64,000 nt of DNA from Desulfonatronovibrio hydrogenovorans DSM 9292 (GCF_000686525.1 NZ_JMKT01000012.1:124001-188000), one strand, 5' to 3'; shown: positions 34,673-42,611, counted from the stretch's first letter. The notes: generated from the sequence alone by a model not told the origin. Translations and numbers: made by a program.

Positions 34673-35608
34673 TCAGAAGATCCGGAAATCCAGGGTCCAG
34701 CGGGCCAGGCTGATGAGAACCAGCACTGCTCCTTCCATGCGGGTTATCCTGAACCCGGTCCGCATGAAAAACATCACCAGGACCACCATTCCCAGGAGGG
34801 TCAGCATGCTGGGAATGGCTGAAGCGGACATGGTGATGGGATTCAAAAGACAGGTCAAGCCCAGGACCCCGGCAAAATTGAAAATATCGCTGCCGATCAG
34901 GTTGCCTAGAAGCATGTCGTTTTTGCCCCGGATGGCCGCAACCAGGCAGGTGACAAGCTCAGGCAGGGAAGTGCCGGCAGCCACAATGGTCGCTCCGATG
35001 GCCCACTGGCTTATTCCCATGAGACCGGCCAGGCTGGAGGCCCCTTCAACCATGAAATGCCCTCCAGCCGCAATCATGGCGAACCCAAGACATATTTTCC
35101 AGTAATCCCGGGCCGCAGCCTTTCTCTGTCCCGGGACTTCCAGATCCATGCCCAGTCTGGCTCCCCGGAAAAAGATCAGGGCGTTGTAGGAGACAAAGAC
35201 AAAAATCAGAAAGAATCCGGCCCACCTGCCCAGGCGAAGGTCGAGCATCATGATCAAAACAGAAATAGTCAGAAAGAGCAAAAACAGTGCATCCCGGCGG
35301 ATCAGGGTTTTACTGGCAGTTATGGGACCGATAAGGGCGGCGATTCCCAGGATGATGCCCAGGTTGAAGATGTTGGAGCCGATGATGTTGGAAAGGGAGA
35401 TGTCGCCCAAACCCCTGAAGGCGGCTGTGACTGTGACCAGGAATTCGGGCAGGGAGGTTCCCAGGGCCACAATGGTCAGCCCGATGGTCAGCTCTGAGAG
35501 CCTGAACCTTCTGGCTATGGCTGAGGCGCTGTCCACTATCCAGACCGCCCCGAACCAGAGCAGTCCGGCACTGGCCAGGATGTATGCCAGGTTAATGATC
35601 AGTTCCAT
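34673..35608 (-). CDS. calcium/sodium antiporter (CaCA family, YrbG-like)
   Basis: About 311 residues from ATG 35608 (MELIINLAYILASAGLLWFG). Ten hydrophobic helices and the two inverted alpha-repeat motifs of K+-dependent Na/Ca exchangers: GTSLPEFLVTVTAAF near residue 47 and GTSLPELVTCLVAA near residue 210, plus NIIGSNIFNLGIILG and NLIGSDIFNFAGVLG. It exchanges Ca2+ for Na+ (or H+) across the inner membrane. The start codon lies inside the 3' end of the PP-loop gene (17 bp overlap), which rules out the much longer open frame. Confidence 0.93.
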   Translation of the reverse strand: MELIINLAYILASAGLLWFGAVWIVDSASAIARRFRLSELTIGLTIVALGTSLPEFLVTVTAAFRGLGDISLSNIIGSNIFNLGIILGIAALIGPITASKTLIRRDALFLLFLTISVLIMMLDLRLGRWAGFFLIFVFVSYNALIFFRGARLGMDLEVPGQRKAAARDYWKICLGFAMIAAGGHFMVEGASSLAGLMGISQWAIGATIVAAGTSLPELVTCLVAAIRGKNDMLLGNLIGSDIFNFAGVLGLTCLLNPITMSASAIPSMLTLLGMVVLVMFFMRTGFRITRMEGAVLVLISLARWTLDFRIF

Positions 35609-36695
35609 CTTGGGTGTCCGCTGGGGGCGATTTCTCCTGGATTGTTTTGAAGGTTTGGACCAGGTCCTGGTCCCAGATCGGTTCAGTCCACACCAGATCA
35701 GGATCTGGCTGGTCCGGCCCAACCTGGATTTCCCGGGTCTGGTCACCCTGCCTGATCAGGACCTGAACCGGCAGGCCTGACTGCCTGGCCTTGGGGGAAA
35801 AACCGCTCATTAACCGGCAGGCACTTTCCAGGACCTGTTCCGGCCAGGGAGTGCTGTCCAGGGGCCTGGCCAGGCCAAGGGGGCCGGGAAAAGATTTAAG
35901 CTTTATCAGGTAGTCGCTCTGGTCTGCCAGGCTGGCAAGGCGGGCGTTGTCATCCTGGTTGCGGCCGATGCAGAGCCAGTGGTTTTTATGCCAGAGCTGT
36001 CTTCCAGTATTAGCCAGGTGCAGATCAGCTGGTCCGGGCATTTTTTTGGATATGAGAACAGGAAGGTAGCGCTTGGCTGACTCTTTTTCAGTCAGCAGAC
36101 AGCCCCCGGCCGGTGTTGGGATGGGAGATATCCCGAATTTCCGGGCCATACGGAGCTGTTCCTTTCTTCCCCGGCCAGAGACGGCTCCGAGTTTTTCCCG
36201 GTCAATGAGCCCGGACTGCTCTGGTCCTGTCGGAGGAAGGAGTCTGGCTGAAAGGGCCCGGACAAGGACATCCTTAACATCAGCATCCCGCTTGATTATA
36301 TCCAGGGCGTCCCTGCGCTGGGACATGGGCCGCTGACCAATGACCTCGCCGGAAATAATGAAGTCAGCCCCGAAATCCTTGAGCAGCTGTCTGGCCCTGG
36401 TGAGCATGAGGATCTTGCAGTCAATGCAGGGATTCAGGGTTTTGCCCAGGCCATGGGCCGGACCCTGGCAGAGCATGTTCACAAACTCACTGGAGACATC
36501 CACCATCTTCAGCGGGATTTGATAAAGATCCTCCCATTCCCTGATTTTTCCGGGATGACCGAAAAAGGGGGAGACAAAGTGGAGCCCCAGGACCCGCAGC
36601 CCCTGCTCCTGGATTATTCTGGCCGCCAGGATGGAGTCCAGCCCGCCTGAAAACAGGGCCAGCCCGTCATAGCTGCTGGTAGAGTTCTTTTTCAT
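35592..36695 (-). CDS. PP-loop ATPase related to tRNA 2-thiouridylase MnmA
   Basis: A 367-residue protein. The N-terminal PP-loop is FSGGLDSILAARII (residues 15-28) and is followed by NPCIDCKILMLTRARQLL, a CxxC-bearing segment also found in MnmA-like proteins. Residues about 190-210 (ISPIPTPAGGCLLTEKESAK) give a third Cys. The C-terminal 130 residues are specific to this type. It probably activates a tRNA or small-molecule carbonyl with ATP before sulfur or nitrogen transfer; it is not standard MnmA, which lacks this tail. Coupled by 17-bp overlap with the Ca/Na antiporter, probably without functional meaning. Confidence 0.78.
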   Translation of the reverse strand: MKKNSTSSYDGLALFSGGLDSILAARIIQEQGLRVLGLHFVSPFFGHPGKIREWEDLYQIPLKMVDVSSEFVNMLCQGPAHGLGKTLNPCIDCKILMLTRARQLLKDFGADFIISGEVIGQRPMSQRRDALDIIKRDADVKDVLVRALSARLLPPTGPEQSGLIDREKLGAVSGRGRKEQLRMARKFGISPIPTPAGGCLLTEKESAKRYLPVLISKKMPGPADLHLANTGRQLWHKNHWLCIGRNQDDNARLASLADQSDYLIKLKSFPGPLGLARPLDSTPWPEQVLESACRLMSGFSPKARQSGLPVQVLIRQGDQTREIQVGPDQPDPDLVWTEPIWDQDLVQTFKTIQEKSPPADTQDGTDH

Positions 36696-36741
36696 TGTTT
36701 AAAATCCTGATTTTTCCATGCAGAATTAACTGCATCGTTTC

Positions 36742-36771
36742 TTGACAGATATATTTGGCATGCTGTAAAAA
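36742..36771 (+). promoter_or_regulatory. promoter of the tRNA-Ser gene
   Basis: Perfect -35 TTGACA (36742-36747), then TGTAAA at 36764 (16 bp) or TAAAAA at 36766 (18 bp) as -10, about 65-70 bp before the tRNA 5' end. Confidence 0.65.
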
Positions 36772-36835
36772 GTAAAGTTTGGGCCGCAACGGGCCAGTCC
36801 TTTTGAGGACAGCCTTGCGACACCAGGTATTGTGT

Positions 36836-36923
36836 GGAGGGATGGCCGAGTGGTTTAAGGCGGCGGTCTTGAAAACCGTTGACCCTCGCGGGTCCGGGAG
36901 TTCGAATCTCTCTCCCTCCGCCA
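36836..36923 (+). tRNA. tRNA-Ser (anticodon TGA)
   Basis: An 88-nt class II tRNA. Acceptor stem GGAGGGA (36836-36842) pairs with TCCCTCC (36913-36919), discriminator G and encoded CCA (36921-36923). The anticodon loop CTTGAAA between GCGGT and ACCGT stems gives TGA, decoding UCA and related Ser codons. A long variable arm (GACCCTCGCGGGTC) confirms the serine class; the T loop TTCGAATC is intact. Confidence 0.95.
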
Positions 36924-37133
36924 CCTGCTCCCATGCGGCCGGACCATCTTTTCCTTTATTTCCTGCCCATTATTGTCCTGATGGGGATTCCCGTTATCCA
37001 GGACCACAACCACCAGAGATGCTGCTTTTTACGACCTGTCTGACTGCAGTCAGGCGGACTCCGGGCATTCTTGTGGATCAGTGAGCAGGACAAGAACCGG
37101 GAACAACGCGCAACCAGCAGCAGGGTGATCATT

Positions 37134-37949
37134 ATGGAAGAATCTATGGGCACGGTGTCGCCGGTCAGGGCCAGGGTCAGGAGTCTGGTGGAGGGACGCC
37201 GGTTTCAGAATCTGGTTATGGCTGTAATCATAATCAATGGCGTGGTGCTGGGTCTTGAAACGTCTGAAGCGGCCATGGAGCTGGCCGGGCCTGCTTTGCT
37301 GAAGATTGATTCCCTGTGCCTGAGTTTTTTCATCATTGAGATTTTGCTGAAGATATATGCCCTGCGCAGCCGTTTTTTCCGGGATGGGTGGAACATATTT
37401 GATTTCCTGGTGGTGGGCATCTCCCTGGTTCCCCATCAGGCCGGTCTTTCAGTCTTGCGTTCCCTCAGGGTGCTGCGGGTGATGCGCATGATTTCAATCC
37501 TCCCCACCATGCGCAGGGTGGTGGCAGCCATGCTGCACGCCCTGCCCGGAGTCGGTTCTGTAGCCGGGATTGTGGGAATCCTGTTTTACGTGGGTTCGGT
37601 GATCTGCACCAAGCTCTTTGGCCAGGCCCATCCGGAATGGTTCGGCTCTGTGGGGGCCTCTCTTTACACCCTGTTTCAGATCATGACCCTGGAGAGCTGG
37701 TCCATGGGCATAGTCCGTCCGGTCATGGAGACCCATCCCCAGGCCTGGCTCTTTTTTGTCCCCTTTATCCTGGTCACCACCTACACGGTCATCAACCTGG
37801 TTGTAGGTATTATTGTCAGCGCCATGGAAGAGAGATCCATTGAAGACGGCACAAAGCAGGACCCGGCTGTGGTCCTTGGCCGACTGGAAAAGCGCCTGGA
37901 CAGCCTGGATGAAAAGCTGACCATCCTGACCCGGGACCGCCGGGATTGA
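37134..37949 (+). CDS. bacterial voltage-gated sodium channel (NaChBac/NavAb family)
   Basis: About 271 residues from ATG 37134. Six membrane helices: S1 (FQNLVMAVIIINGVVLGLET), S2 (SLCLSFFIIEILLKIY), S3 (NIFDFLVVGISLV), S4 with Arg109, 112, 115 and 118 every third residue (RSLRVLRVMRMI), S5, pore helix, S6 (TYTVINLVVGIIVSAME). The selectivity filter is TLESW at residues 185-189 followed by SM, identical to NavAb, so sodium selectivity is well supported. The C-terminus ends in a coiled coil (LGRLEKRLDSLDEKLTIL) that would tetramerise the channel, as in BacNav. In alkaliphiles such channels serve pH homeostasis, chemotaxis and Na-driven motility. Start could also be ATG 37146. Confidence 0.92.
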   Translation: MEESMGTVSPVRARVRSLVEGRRFQNLVMAVIIINGVVLGLETSEAAMELAGPALLKIDSLCLSFFIIEILLKIYALRSRFFRDGWNIFDFLVVGISLVPHQAGLSVLRSLRVLRVMRMISILPTMRRVVAAMLHALPGVGSVAGIVGILFYVGSVICTKLFGQAHPEWFGSVGASLYTLFQIMTLESWSMGIVRPVMETHPQAWLFFVPFILVTTYTVINLVVGIIVSAMEERSIEDGTKQDPAVVLGRLEKRLDSLDEKLTILTRDRRD

Positions 37950-38203
37950 TCAGCAAACTAGACCCCACTTTACTATCATTAAAGACCCTGGGCAGTTTCT
38001 GATCATCAGTTCCTGCCCTGGTCCGGTCCTTTGACAGGCATCATCCCCAGGCACTGCCCATCTATTTAAAAAAACCGTTTTTTCTCCTCAGGCCCGGTCT
38101 GTCCTGCTTTCAGAGTTCAAATTCAGTTATTGCCCGGACCAAAAAAGCCTGCACCATTCCTGGTCATTTTGCAGGCCGGGACAGGCTGCCATTAAAAAAA
38201 ATA
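37950..38203. other. intergenic region with a minus-strand terminator
   Basis: Between the sodium channel and the DauR-like regulator. It contains an imperfect dyad (GGGCAG...CTGCCC around 37990-38018, with CTGAT/ATCAG inside) and a strong minus-strand terminator at 38141-38176 listed separately. No supported ORF. Confidence 0.4.
38141..38176 (-). terminator. minus-strand terminator with no known upstream gene
   Basis: Read on the - strand: GCCTGCA, 16-nt loop, TGCAGGC, then six T (38146-38141). Genes to its right are all on the + strand, so it does not end any annotated gene. Confidence 0.6.
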
Positions 38204-38232
38204 TCGACAGGTTATACAAATTTTCTTATAAT
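38204..38232 (+). promoter_or_regulatory. sigma-70 promoter of the DauR-like regulator gene
   Basis: TCGACA (38204-38209), exactly 17 bp, then TATAAT (38227-38232); the start codon is 29 bp downstream of the -10. The short repeat GACAG (38206-38210) recurs inverted as CTGTC just past the -10 (about 38240), so the promoter is bracketed by a possible operator. Confidence 0.65.
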
Positions 38233-38260
38233 AAAAAACTGTCAGTTAATTAAGCAGGGT

Positions 38261-38932
38261 ATGAATATGATGGATGAGAAAGAGCATATCTTCAGGCTGC
38301 TGGAGCAGGTGGCTCAGGCCTTGTCAGCCATGTTTCCCAAAAATATGGAAGTGGTGGTGCACGACGTATCCCGGCCCAACAGTTCCATCCGGCATATTTC
38401 AGGCAATGTCACCGGCCGCAGCAAAGGGGGGCCGGTGACTGATCTGGTGGTCAGGTCTCTGCATGTGGAAGGAAACAAATGCAGGGATAGTCACAATTAC
38501 AGGACCACCAGCAGTGACGGCCGGGCCCTTAAGTCCAGCACGGTCTTTATCCGGGACAGGGAGGGAGAGGTTTTTGCGGTATTCTGCATCAACCTGGACC
38601 TGACCGACTATCTTAATGCCTCCAGGGCCCTGGAAATGTTTACTGCCGTGACCTCTGACTTCAATGGCCAGGGCCGGGTGGAGACCTTTTCCAGTTCCAT
38701 CTCTGAAACCATAGAATCCCTGATAGACCAGGCTGTGGCCAAGACAGGCCGGGAACCATCCACCATGTCCATGGACGAGCGGATCAGGACCGTGGCTGAA
38801 CTGGGCAACAGCGGGGTGTTCAAGATCAAGGGGGGTATTGATCTGGTGGCCCTGCGCCTGGGCGTTTCCAAGTGTACCATATATAATTATTTGAAAAAAA
38901 TAGAAACTGATCAAATGGCTGGTCGGATTTAA
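38261..38932 (+). CDS. YheO/DauR-like PAS-HTH transcriptional regulator
   Basis: A 223-residue regulator. Residues about 8-125 form the YheO-like PAS domain (MFPKNMEVVVHDVSRPNSSI, TDLVVRSLHVEG, AVFCINLDLTDY) and residues about 170-220 the helix-turn-helix (GIDLVALRLGVSKCTIYNYL). DauR of Pseudomonas, the best-known relative, represses D-amino-acid catabolism. Here it sits directly upstream of RidA, a PLP beta-lyase, an aspartate racemase and an amino/dicarboxylic acid symporter, so it probably controls that set. The ATG at 38261 and ATG 38267 or 38270 are all possible starts. Confidence 0.85.
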   Translation: MNMMDEKEHIFRLLEQVAQALSAMFPKNMEVVVHDVSRPNSSIRHISGNVTGRSKGGPVTDLVVRSLHVEGNKCRDSHNYRTTSSDGRALKSSTVFIRDREGEVFAVFCINLDLTDYLNASRALEMFTAVTSDFNGQGRVETFSSSISETIESLIDQAVAKTGREPSTMSMDERIRTVAELGNSGVFKIKGGIDLVALRLGVSKCTIYNYLKKIETDQMAGRI

Positions 38933-38961
38933 CAGTCCTGTCCGGCTGAGGAGAAAAGAAA

Positions 38962-39354
38962 ATGAAGAGTGTCAAGTCCCTGATTCCTGTGGCAACAGAT
39001 CAGGCCCCATCAGCCATAGGCCCTTATTCCCAGGGTGTGGTGGCTGGAGATCTGCTTTTTGTGTCCGGCCAGCTGCCTATTGACCCGGCAACAGGCGACC
39101 TTGTAAAGGGAGACATCGCAGCCCAGGCCGCACAATGTCTGGATAATGTCTCAGCCATTGCTGCTGAAGCTGGAACTGATCTGAACCGGGCTGTGAAATT
39201 TTCCATCTTTTTAACGGACATGGCTGACTTTGCAGCAGTCAATGAAGTTTACGCCAGTTATTTCCAGGACATATTTCCTGCCAGATCCGCATTCCAGGTC
39301 TCGGCCCTGCCCAAAAATGCAGCCATAGAAATGGAAGCTGTGCTGGCCCTTTAA
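38962..39354 (+). CDS. RidA family enamine/imine deaminase
   Basis: A 130-residue RidA (YjgF/YER057c) protein. It hydrolyses 2-aminoacrylate and other enamines, released by PLP beta-eliminating enzymes, to keto acids and ammonia. Signatures: AIGPYSQGVVAGDLLFVSGQ near residues 20-40 and the substrate-binding Arg in FPARSAFQVSALPKNA near 105-120, with the late IEMEAV Glu. It starts 29 bp after the regulator and is followed by a beta-lyase that would generate its substrate. Confidence 0.93.
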   Translation: MKSVKSLIPVATDQAPSAIGPYSQGVVAGDLLFVSGQLPIDPATGDLVKGDIAAQAAQCLDNVSAIAAEAGTDLNRAVKFSIFLTDMADFAAVNEVYASYFQDIFPARSAFQVSALPKNAAIEMEAVLAL

Positions 39355-39388
39355 TTTTTCTGCCAATAATAATTTTCTTGAGGAGGTA

Positions 39389-40408
39389 GTGATGAATTTA
39401 GCCAGGTTTCCCCGGCGCAGGTACACTGAGGGCCGGACCCCCATTGAGTTTCTGCCCAGGTTTACTTCAGCTGTCGGCGGACCGGACATCTATATCAAAA
39501 GGGACGATCTGCTGGGTCTTACAGCAGGAGGGAACAAGACCAGGAAGCTGGAGTTTCTCGTGGCCGATGCCCTGGAGCAGGGTGCGGACACCCTGATTAC
39601 CTGCGGAGCGGTCCAGTCCAACCATTGCCGTCTGACCCTGGCTGCTGCGGTCAAGGAAGGACTCAAGTGCAGGCTGGTCCTGGAAGAGAGGGTCCCAGGG
39701 AGCTACAAGCAGGATGCTTCAGGTAACAACTTTCTGTTCAACCTGTTGGGCGTGGAAAAAATTACCGTTGTTCCGGCTGGTTCGGACATGGCCGGAGAAA
39801 TGGCCAAAGTGGCTGATGAACTGGCTGCAGAAGGCAGGCAGGGCTATGTCATTCCAGGCGGAGGTTCCAATCCCATCGGCGCTACCGGTTATGTGGCCTG
39901 CGCCCAGGAGATTCAGGACCAGCTGTTTGAAAGGGCATTGGTCATAGACAGGCTTTGCGTGGCCTCGGGCTCGGCCGGTACCCATGCCGGTCTGGTTACC
40001 GGTTTTATTGGATGCAATATGAATATCCCGGTGGTGGGCATCGGGGTGAGCAGGGATCCGGAAGATCAGGACCCCCTGGTCCATGAGCTGGCGGTCAAGA
40101 CCGCTGCCAGGGTGGGGATCAGTCAGGACATTCCCGGGGAGGCAGTGGTGACCTTTGGGGATTACTGGCGGCCCAAGTATTCAGTCCCCAACAAAAAGAT
40201 GGTGGAAGCGGTGAATCTCCTGGCCAAAACAGAAGGAATCCTTTTGGACCCGGTTTATACCGGCAAGGCTGTGGCCGGGCTCATTGACCTGTGCCGCAAG
40301 GGGTACTTTAAAAAAGGGGAAAAGATCCTCTACGTGCACACCGGAGGTTCTCCAGCCCTTTATGCCTATATGGGGCCGGTGCTGGGCCGGGAGGAAGTTG
40401 CTGATTAG
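39389..40408 (+). CDS. D-cysteine desulfhydrase / L-cysteate sulfo-lyase family PLP enzyme
   Basis: A 339-residue fold-type II PLP enzyme of the ACC deaminase/D-cysteine desulfhydrase family. The Schiff-base Lys49 lies in TAGGNKTRKLEF; QSNHCRLT follows; VIPGGGSNPIGATGY and SGSAGTHAGL bind the cofactor phosphate; DPVYTGKA is near the C-terminus. It eliminates the beta-substituent of a cysteine-like amino acid, giving 2-aminoacrylate (then pyruvate and ammonia) plus sulfide (D-cysteine) or sulfite (cysteate, CuyA type). Sequence alone does not decide. GAGGAGG precedes the ATG. A strong terminator follows immediately. Confidence 0.87.
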   Translation: MMNLARFPRRRYTEGRTPIEFLPRFTSAVGGPDIYIKRDDLLGLTAGGNKTRKLEFLVADALEQGADTLITCGAVQSNHCRLTLAAAVKEGLKCRLVLEERVPGSYKQDASGNNFLFNLLGVEKITVVPAGSDMAGEMAKVADELAAEGRQGYVIPGGGSNPIGATGYVACAQEIQDQLFERALVIDRLCVASGSAGTHAGLVTGFIGCNMNIPVVGIGVSRDPEDQDPLVHELAVKTAARVGISQDIPGEAVVTFGDYWRPKYSVPNKKMVEAVNLLAKTEGILLDPVYTGKAVAGLIDLCRKGYFKKGEKILYVHTGGSPALYAYMGPVLGREEVAD

Positions 40409-40410
40409 GG

Positions 40411-40450
40411 CCGTTGCCCTGGACCAGGATCCAGGGCAACGGTTTTTTTT
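40411..40450 (+). terminator. strong Rho-independent terminator inside the gene cluster
   Basis: A 12-bp perfect stem (CCGTTGCCCTGG at 40411-40422 with CCAGGGCAACGG at 40431-40442), 8-nt loop and eight T. It lies only 2 bp after the beta-lyase stop and 24 bp before the racemase start, so racemase expression needs read-through or its own start. Confidence 0.92.
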
Positions 40451-40473
40451 GGATTTTTTGCACACAAGGACTT

Positions 40474-41172
40474 ATGATGATTGAAAAAGTGGTTGGAATC
40501 CTGGGCGGAATGGGTCCTGAGGCCACCGTGGATCTGATGAACAGGGTCATCCGGGCCACCCCGGCCAAAGATGATCTGGATCACATCCGGATGGTGGTGG
40601 ACAATAATCCCAAGGTCCCCTCCCGGATCAAGGCCCTGATTGAAGGCACCGGTCCCAGTCCTGGTCCCTGCCTGCAGGAGATGGCCCGCAAGCTCGAGCA
40701 GTGGGGAGTGGACTTTCTGGCCATGCCCTGCAATACCGCTCATTTTTACCACAGGGAAGTCCAGGAGGCAGTTTCCATCCCGGTCCTGGACATGATCAGC
40801 CTGAGTGTTGAAGCCGTGACCAGGGCTGTACCGGGAATAGACAGGTTCGGCCTTGTTGCATCCACAGCAGTGGTCAATCTGAAAATTTACGAGAATGCCT
40901 TTGCCCGGAAAGGGGTTGCCCAGGTCGTGCCTGAGGCTGAGTTTCAGAACGGACTCATGGCGGCCATCCGGACCATCAAGACCGGCAAGCACGGTTCTGA
41001 GGTTATCCAGGCCACCCAGAGGGCCGGGGAGAATCTGGAAAAAAACGGAGCCCAGGCCCTGCTCATAGCCTGCACTGAACTTTCCATCATCAGCAGGGAT
41101 ATCCGGGCCCGGATCCCGGTCTTTGACGCAGCCCAGATCCTGGCTGAAACCATAGTCAAGGAGGCCCGTTAA
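40474..41172 (+). CDS. aspartate/glutamate racemase family protein
   Basis: About 232 residues from ATG 40474, preceded by AAGGA; the longer frame would run back through the terminator. It has the two catalytic Cys of cofactor-independent racemases: Cys86 in MPCNTAHF and Cys200 in ACTELS, with GILGGMGPEATVDLM at the N-terminus typical of aspartate racemase. It interconverts D- and L-forms, probably of aspartate or a related acidic amino acid such as cysteate. Cytoplasmic. Confidence 0.9.
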   Translation: MMIEKVVGILGGMGPEATVDLMNRVIRATPAKDDLDHIRMVVDNNPKVPSRIKALIEGTGPSPGPCLQEMARKLEQWGVDFLAMPCNTAHFYHREVQEAVSIPVLDMISLSVEAVTRAVPGIDRFGLVASTAVVNLKIYENAFARKGVAQVVPEAEFQNGLMAAIRTIKTGKHGSEVIQATQRAGENLEKNGAQALLIACTELSIISRDIRARIPVFDAAQILAETIVKEAR

Positions 41173-41317
41173 CAGGACATTGAAATCCCCCGGCTGATGG
41201 GTGTACCGGGTTTTTTCAACGCCCTGCATAATAAGGGATTATCACTAATTGGGACCAGAAGACTGCTGATTCCGGCAGTCATTGCTGTTCCCGCTTAAAC
41301 AACAGGAGGTAGGGAGT

Positions 41318-42547
41318 GTGCGGTTAGCTACAAAAATTTTGATCGGTCTGGTTGCAGGTATTATTGTCGGCCTGCTCATGCAGGGCATGCAGGACTTTGC
41401 AGTCAATTACATCCGGCCCTTTGGGGACATGTTCATCCGTTTGATTATGATGATCATTGTTCCTTTGGTTCTGTCCACCCTGGTGGTGGGTGCGGCCACC
41501 ACCGGTGATGTGCGCAAGCTGGGCAGAATGGGCGGCAAGACAGTGGCTTTTTACCTGGCCACTACAGCCTTTGCCGTGTCCATAGGCATTCTTCTGGCCA
41601 ATATTTTCAGGCCGGGCCGGGGTCTGGACCTTCCGGTGGACGCCCAGTACGCAGGCCGGGAAGCACCGCCCCTTATTGATGTGATCATCAATGTTATTCC
41701 CAGAAACCCGATCCAGGCCATGTCCGACGGAGCCATGCTCCAGATAATTGTCTTTGCCCTGTTTTTGGGAGTGGCCATCTCCCTGGTGGGCAAAAAGGCC
41801 GAGCCGGTCAAGAACTTTTTTGACGGCTTTGCCGAGGTCATGTATAAGATCACCGGAATAGTGATGCAGGTCGCTCCCTACGGTGTCTTTGCCCTTATCG
41901 TGCCTGTGGTGGCCACCAATGGCCCGGCCGTACTTCTGCCCCTGGGCAAGGTCATCGGAGTCATGTATCTGGCGGTCATCATCCATGCCCTGATCGTTTA
42001 CACCCTGGTCATAAAAGGGTTTACCAAGATCACCCTGCCTGAGTTCTACAAGGGCATACTGCCGGCCCAGCTCATTGCCTTTTCCACCTGCAGCAGCGGA
42101 GCCACCCTGCCGGCAACCATCAAGTGTACCCAGGAAAACCTGGGCGTTTCCAGAGGCACGGCCAGCTTTGTCCTTCCCCTGGGCGCCACCATCAATATGG
42201 ACGGCTCAGCCATCTACCAGGGCGTTGCAGCCCTGTTCGTGGCCCAGGTCTATGCCCTGGATCTGACCCTGGGACAGCAGCTGACCGTTGTCCTGACCGG
42301 AACCCTGGCCTCCATTGGTGCGGCCGGAGTACCTGGAGCCGGTCTGATCATCCTGACCATGGTCCTGACCTCAGTAGGCCTGCCCATGGAGGGCATAGCC
42401 CTGATTGCAGGTATTGACCGGATTCTGGACATGGCCAGGACCACCCTGAACATTACCGGTGACGCTGCAGCTGCAGCATTTGTGGACTCCACCGAGCAGA
42501 AGCACGATTTAGCCGCATCAGCCAAGGCTGATGCATCTTCTGCCTGA
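41318..42547 (+). CDS. dicarboxylate/amino acid:cation symporter (DAACS family)
   Basis: About 409 residues from GTG 41318, 7 bp after AGGAGGT; a TTG further upstream is less likely. A GltP/GltPh-type transporter with eight helices and two hairpins: STCSSGATLP (HP1), NMDGSAIYQGVAALF (TM7), AAGVPGAGLIILTMVLT (HP2) and the substrate-binding TM8 DRILDMARTTLNITGD (Asp and Arg typical of acidic amino-acid carriers). It imports aspartate, glutamate, C4-dicarboxylate or a similar anion with Na+ or H+. Context with the racemase and beta-lyase suggests it supplies their substrate. Confidence 0.93.
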   Translation: MRLATKILIGLVAGIIVGLLMQGMQDFAVNYIRPFGDMFIRLIMMIIVPLVLSTLVVGAATTGDVRKLGRMGGKTVAFYLATTAFAVSIGILLANIFRPGRGLDLPVDAQYAGREAPPLIDVIINVIPRNPIQAMSDGAMLQIIVFALFLGVAISLVGKKAEPVKNFFDGFAEVMYKITGIVMQVAPYGVFALIVPVVATNGPAVLLPLGKVIGVMYLAVIIHALIVYTLVIKGFTKITLPEFYKGILPAQLIAFSTCSSGATLPATIKCTQENLGVSRGTASFVLPLGATINMDGSAIYQGVAALFVAQVYALDLTLGQQLTVVLTGTLASIGAAGVPGAGLIILTMVLTSVGLPMEGIALIAGIDRILDMARTTLNITGDAAAAAFVDSTEQKHDLAASAKADASSA

Positions 42548-42573
42548 CAGATCCGGTCCACCTAGCCGAACCA

Positions 42574-42611
42574 AAAAGCCCCGGCCTGAGATCAATCAGG
42601 CCGGGGCTTTT
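42574..42611. terminator. bidirectional terminator between symporter and ycjF
   Basis: A 16-bp perfect stem (AAAAGCCCCGGCCTGA at 42574-42589 with its complement at 42596-42611) and 6-nt loop, with A on the left and T on the right. It can end the symporter transcript (+) and, with the 5-A tract, that of ycjF (-). Confidence 0.9.

Noticed and set aside
34673-35746. Long N-terminal extension of the Ca/Na antiporter from 35746
   Set aside because: The extra 46 residues are translated from inside the PP-loop gene in another frame; the ATG at 35608 begins the first membrane helix.
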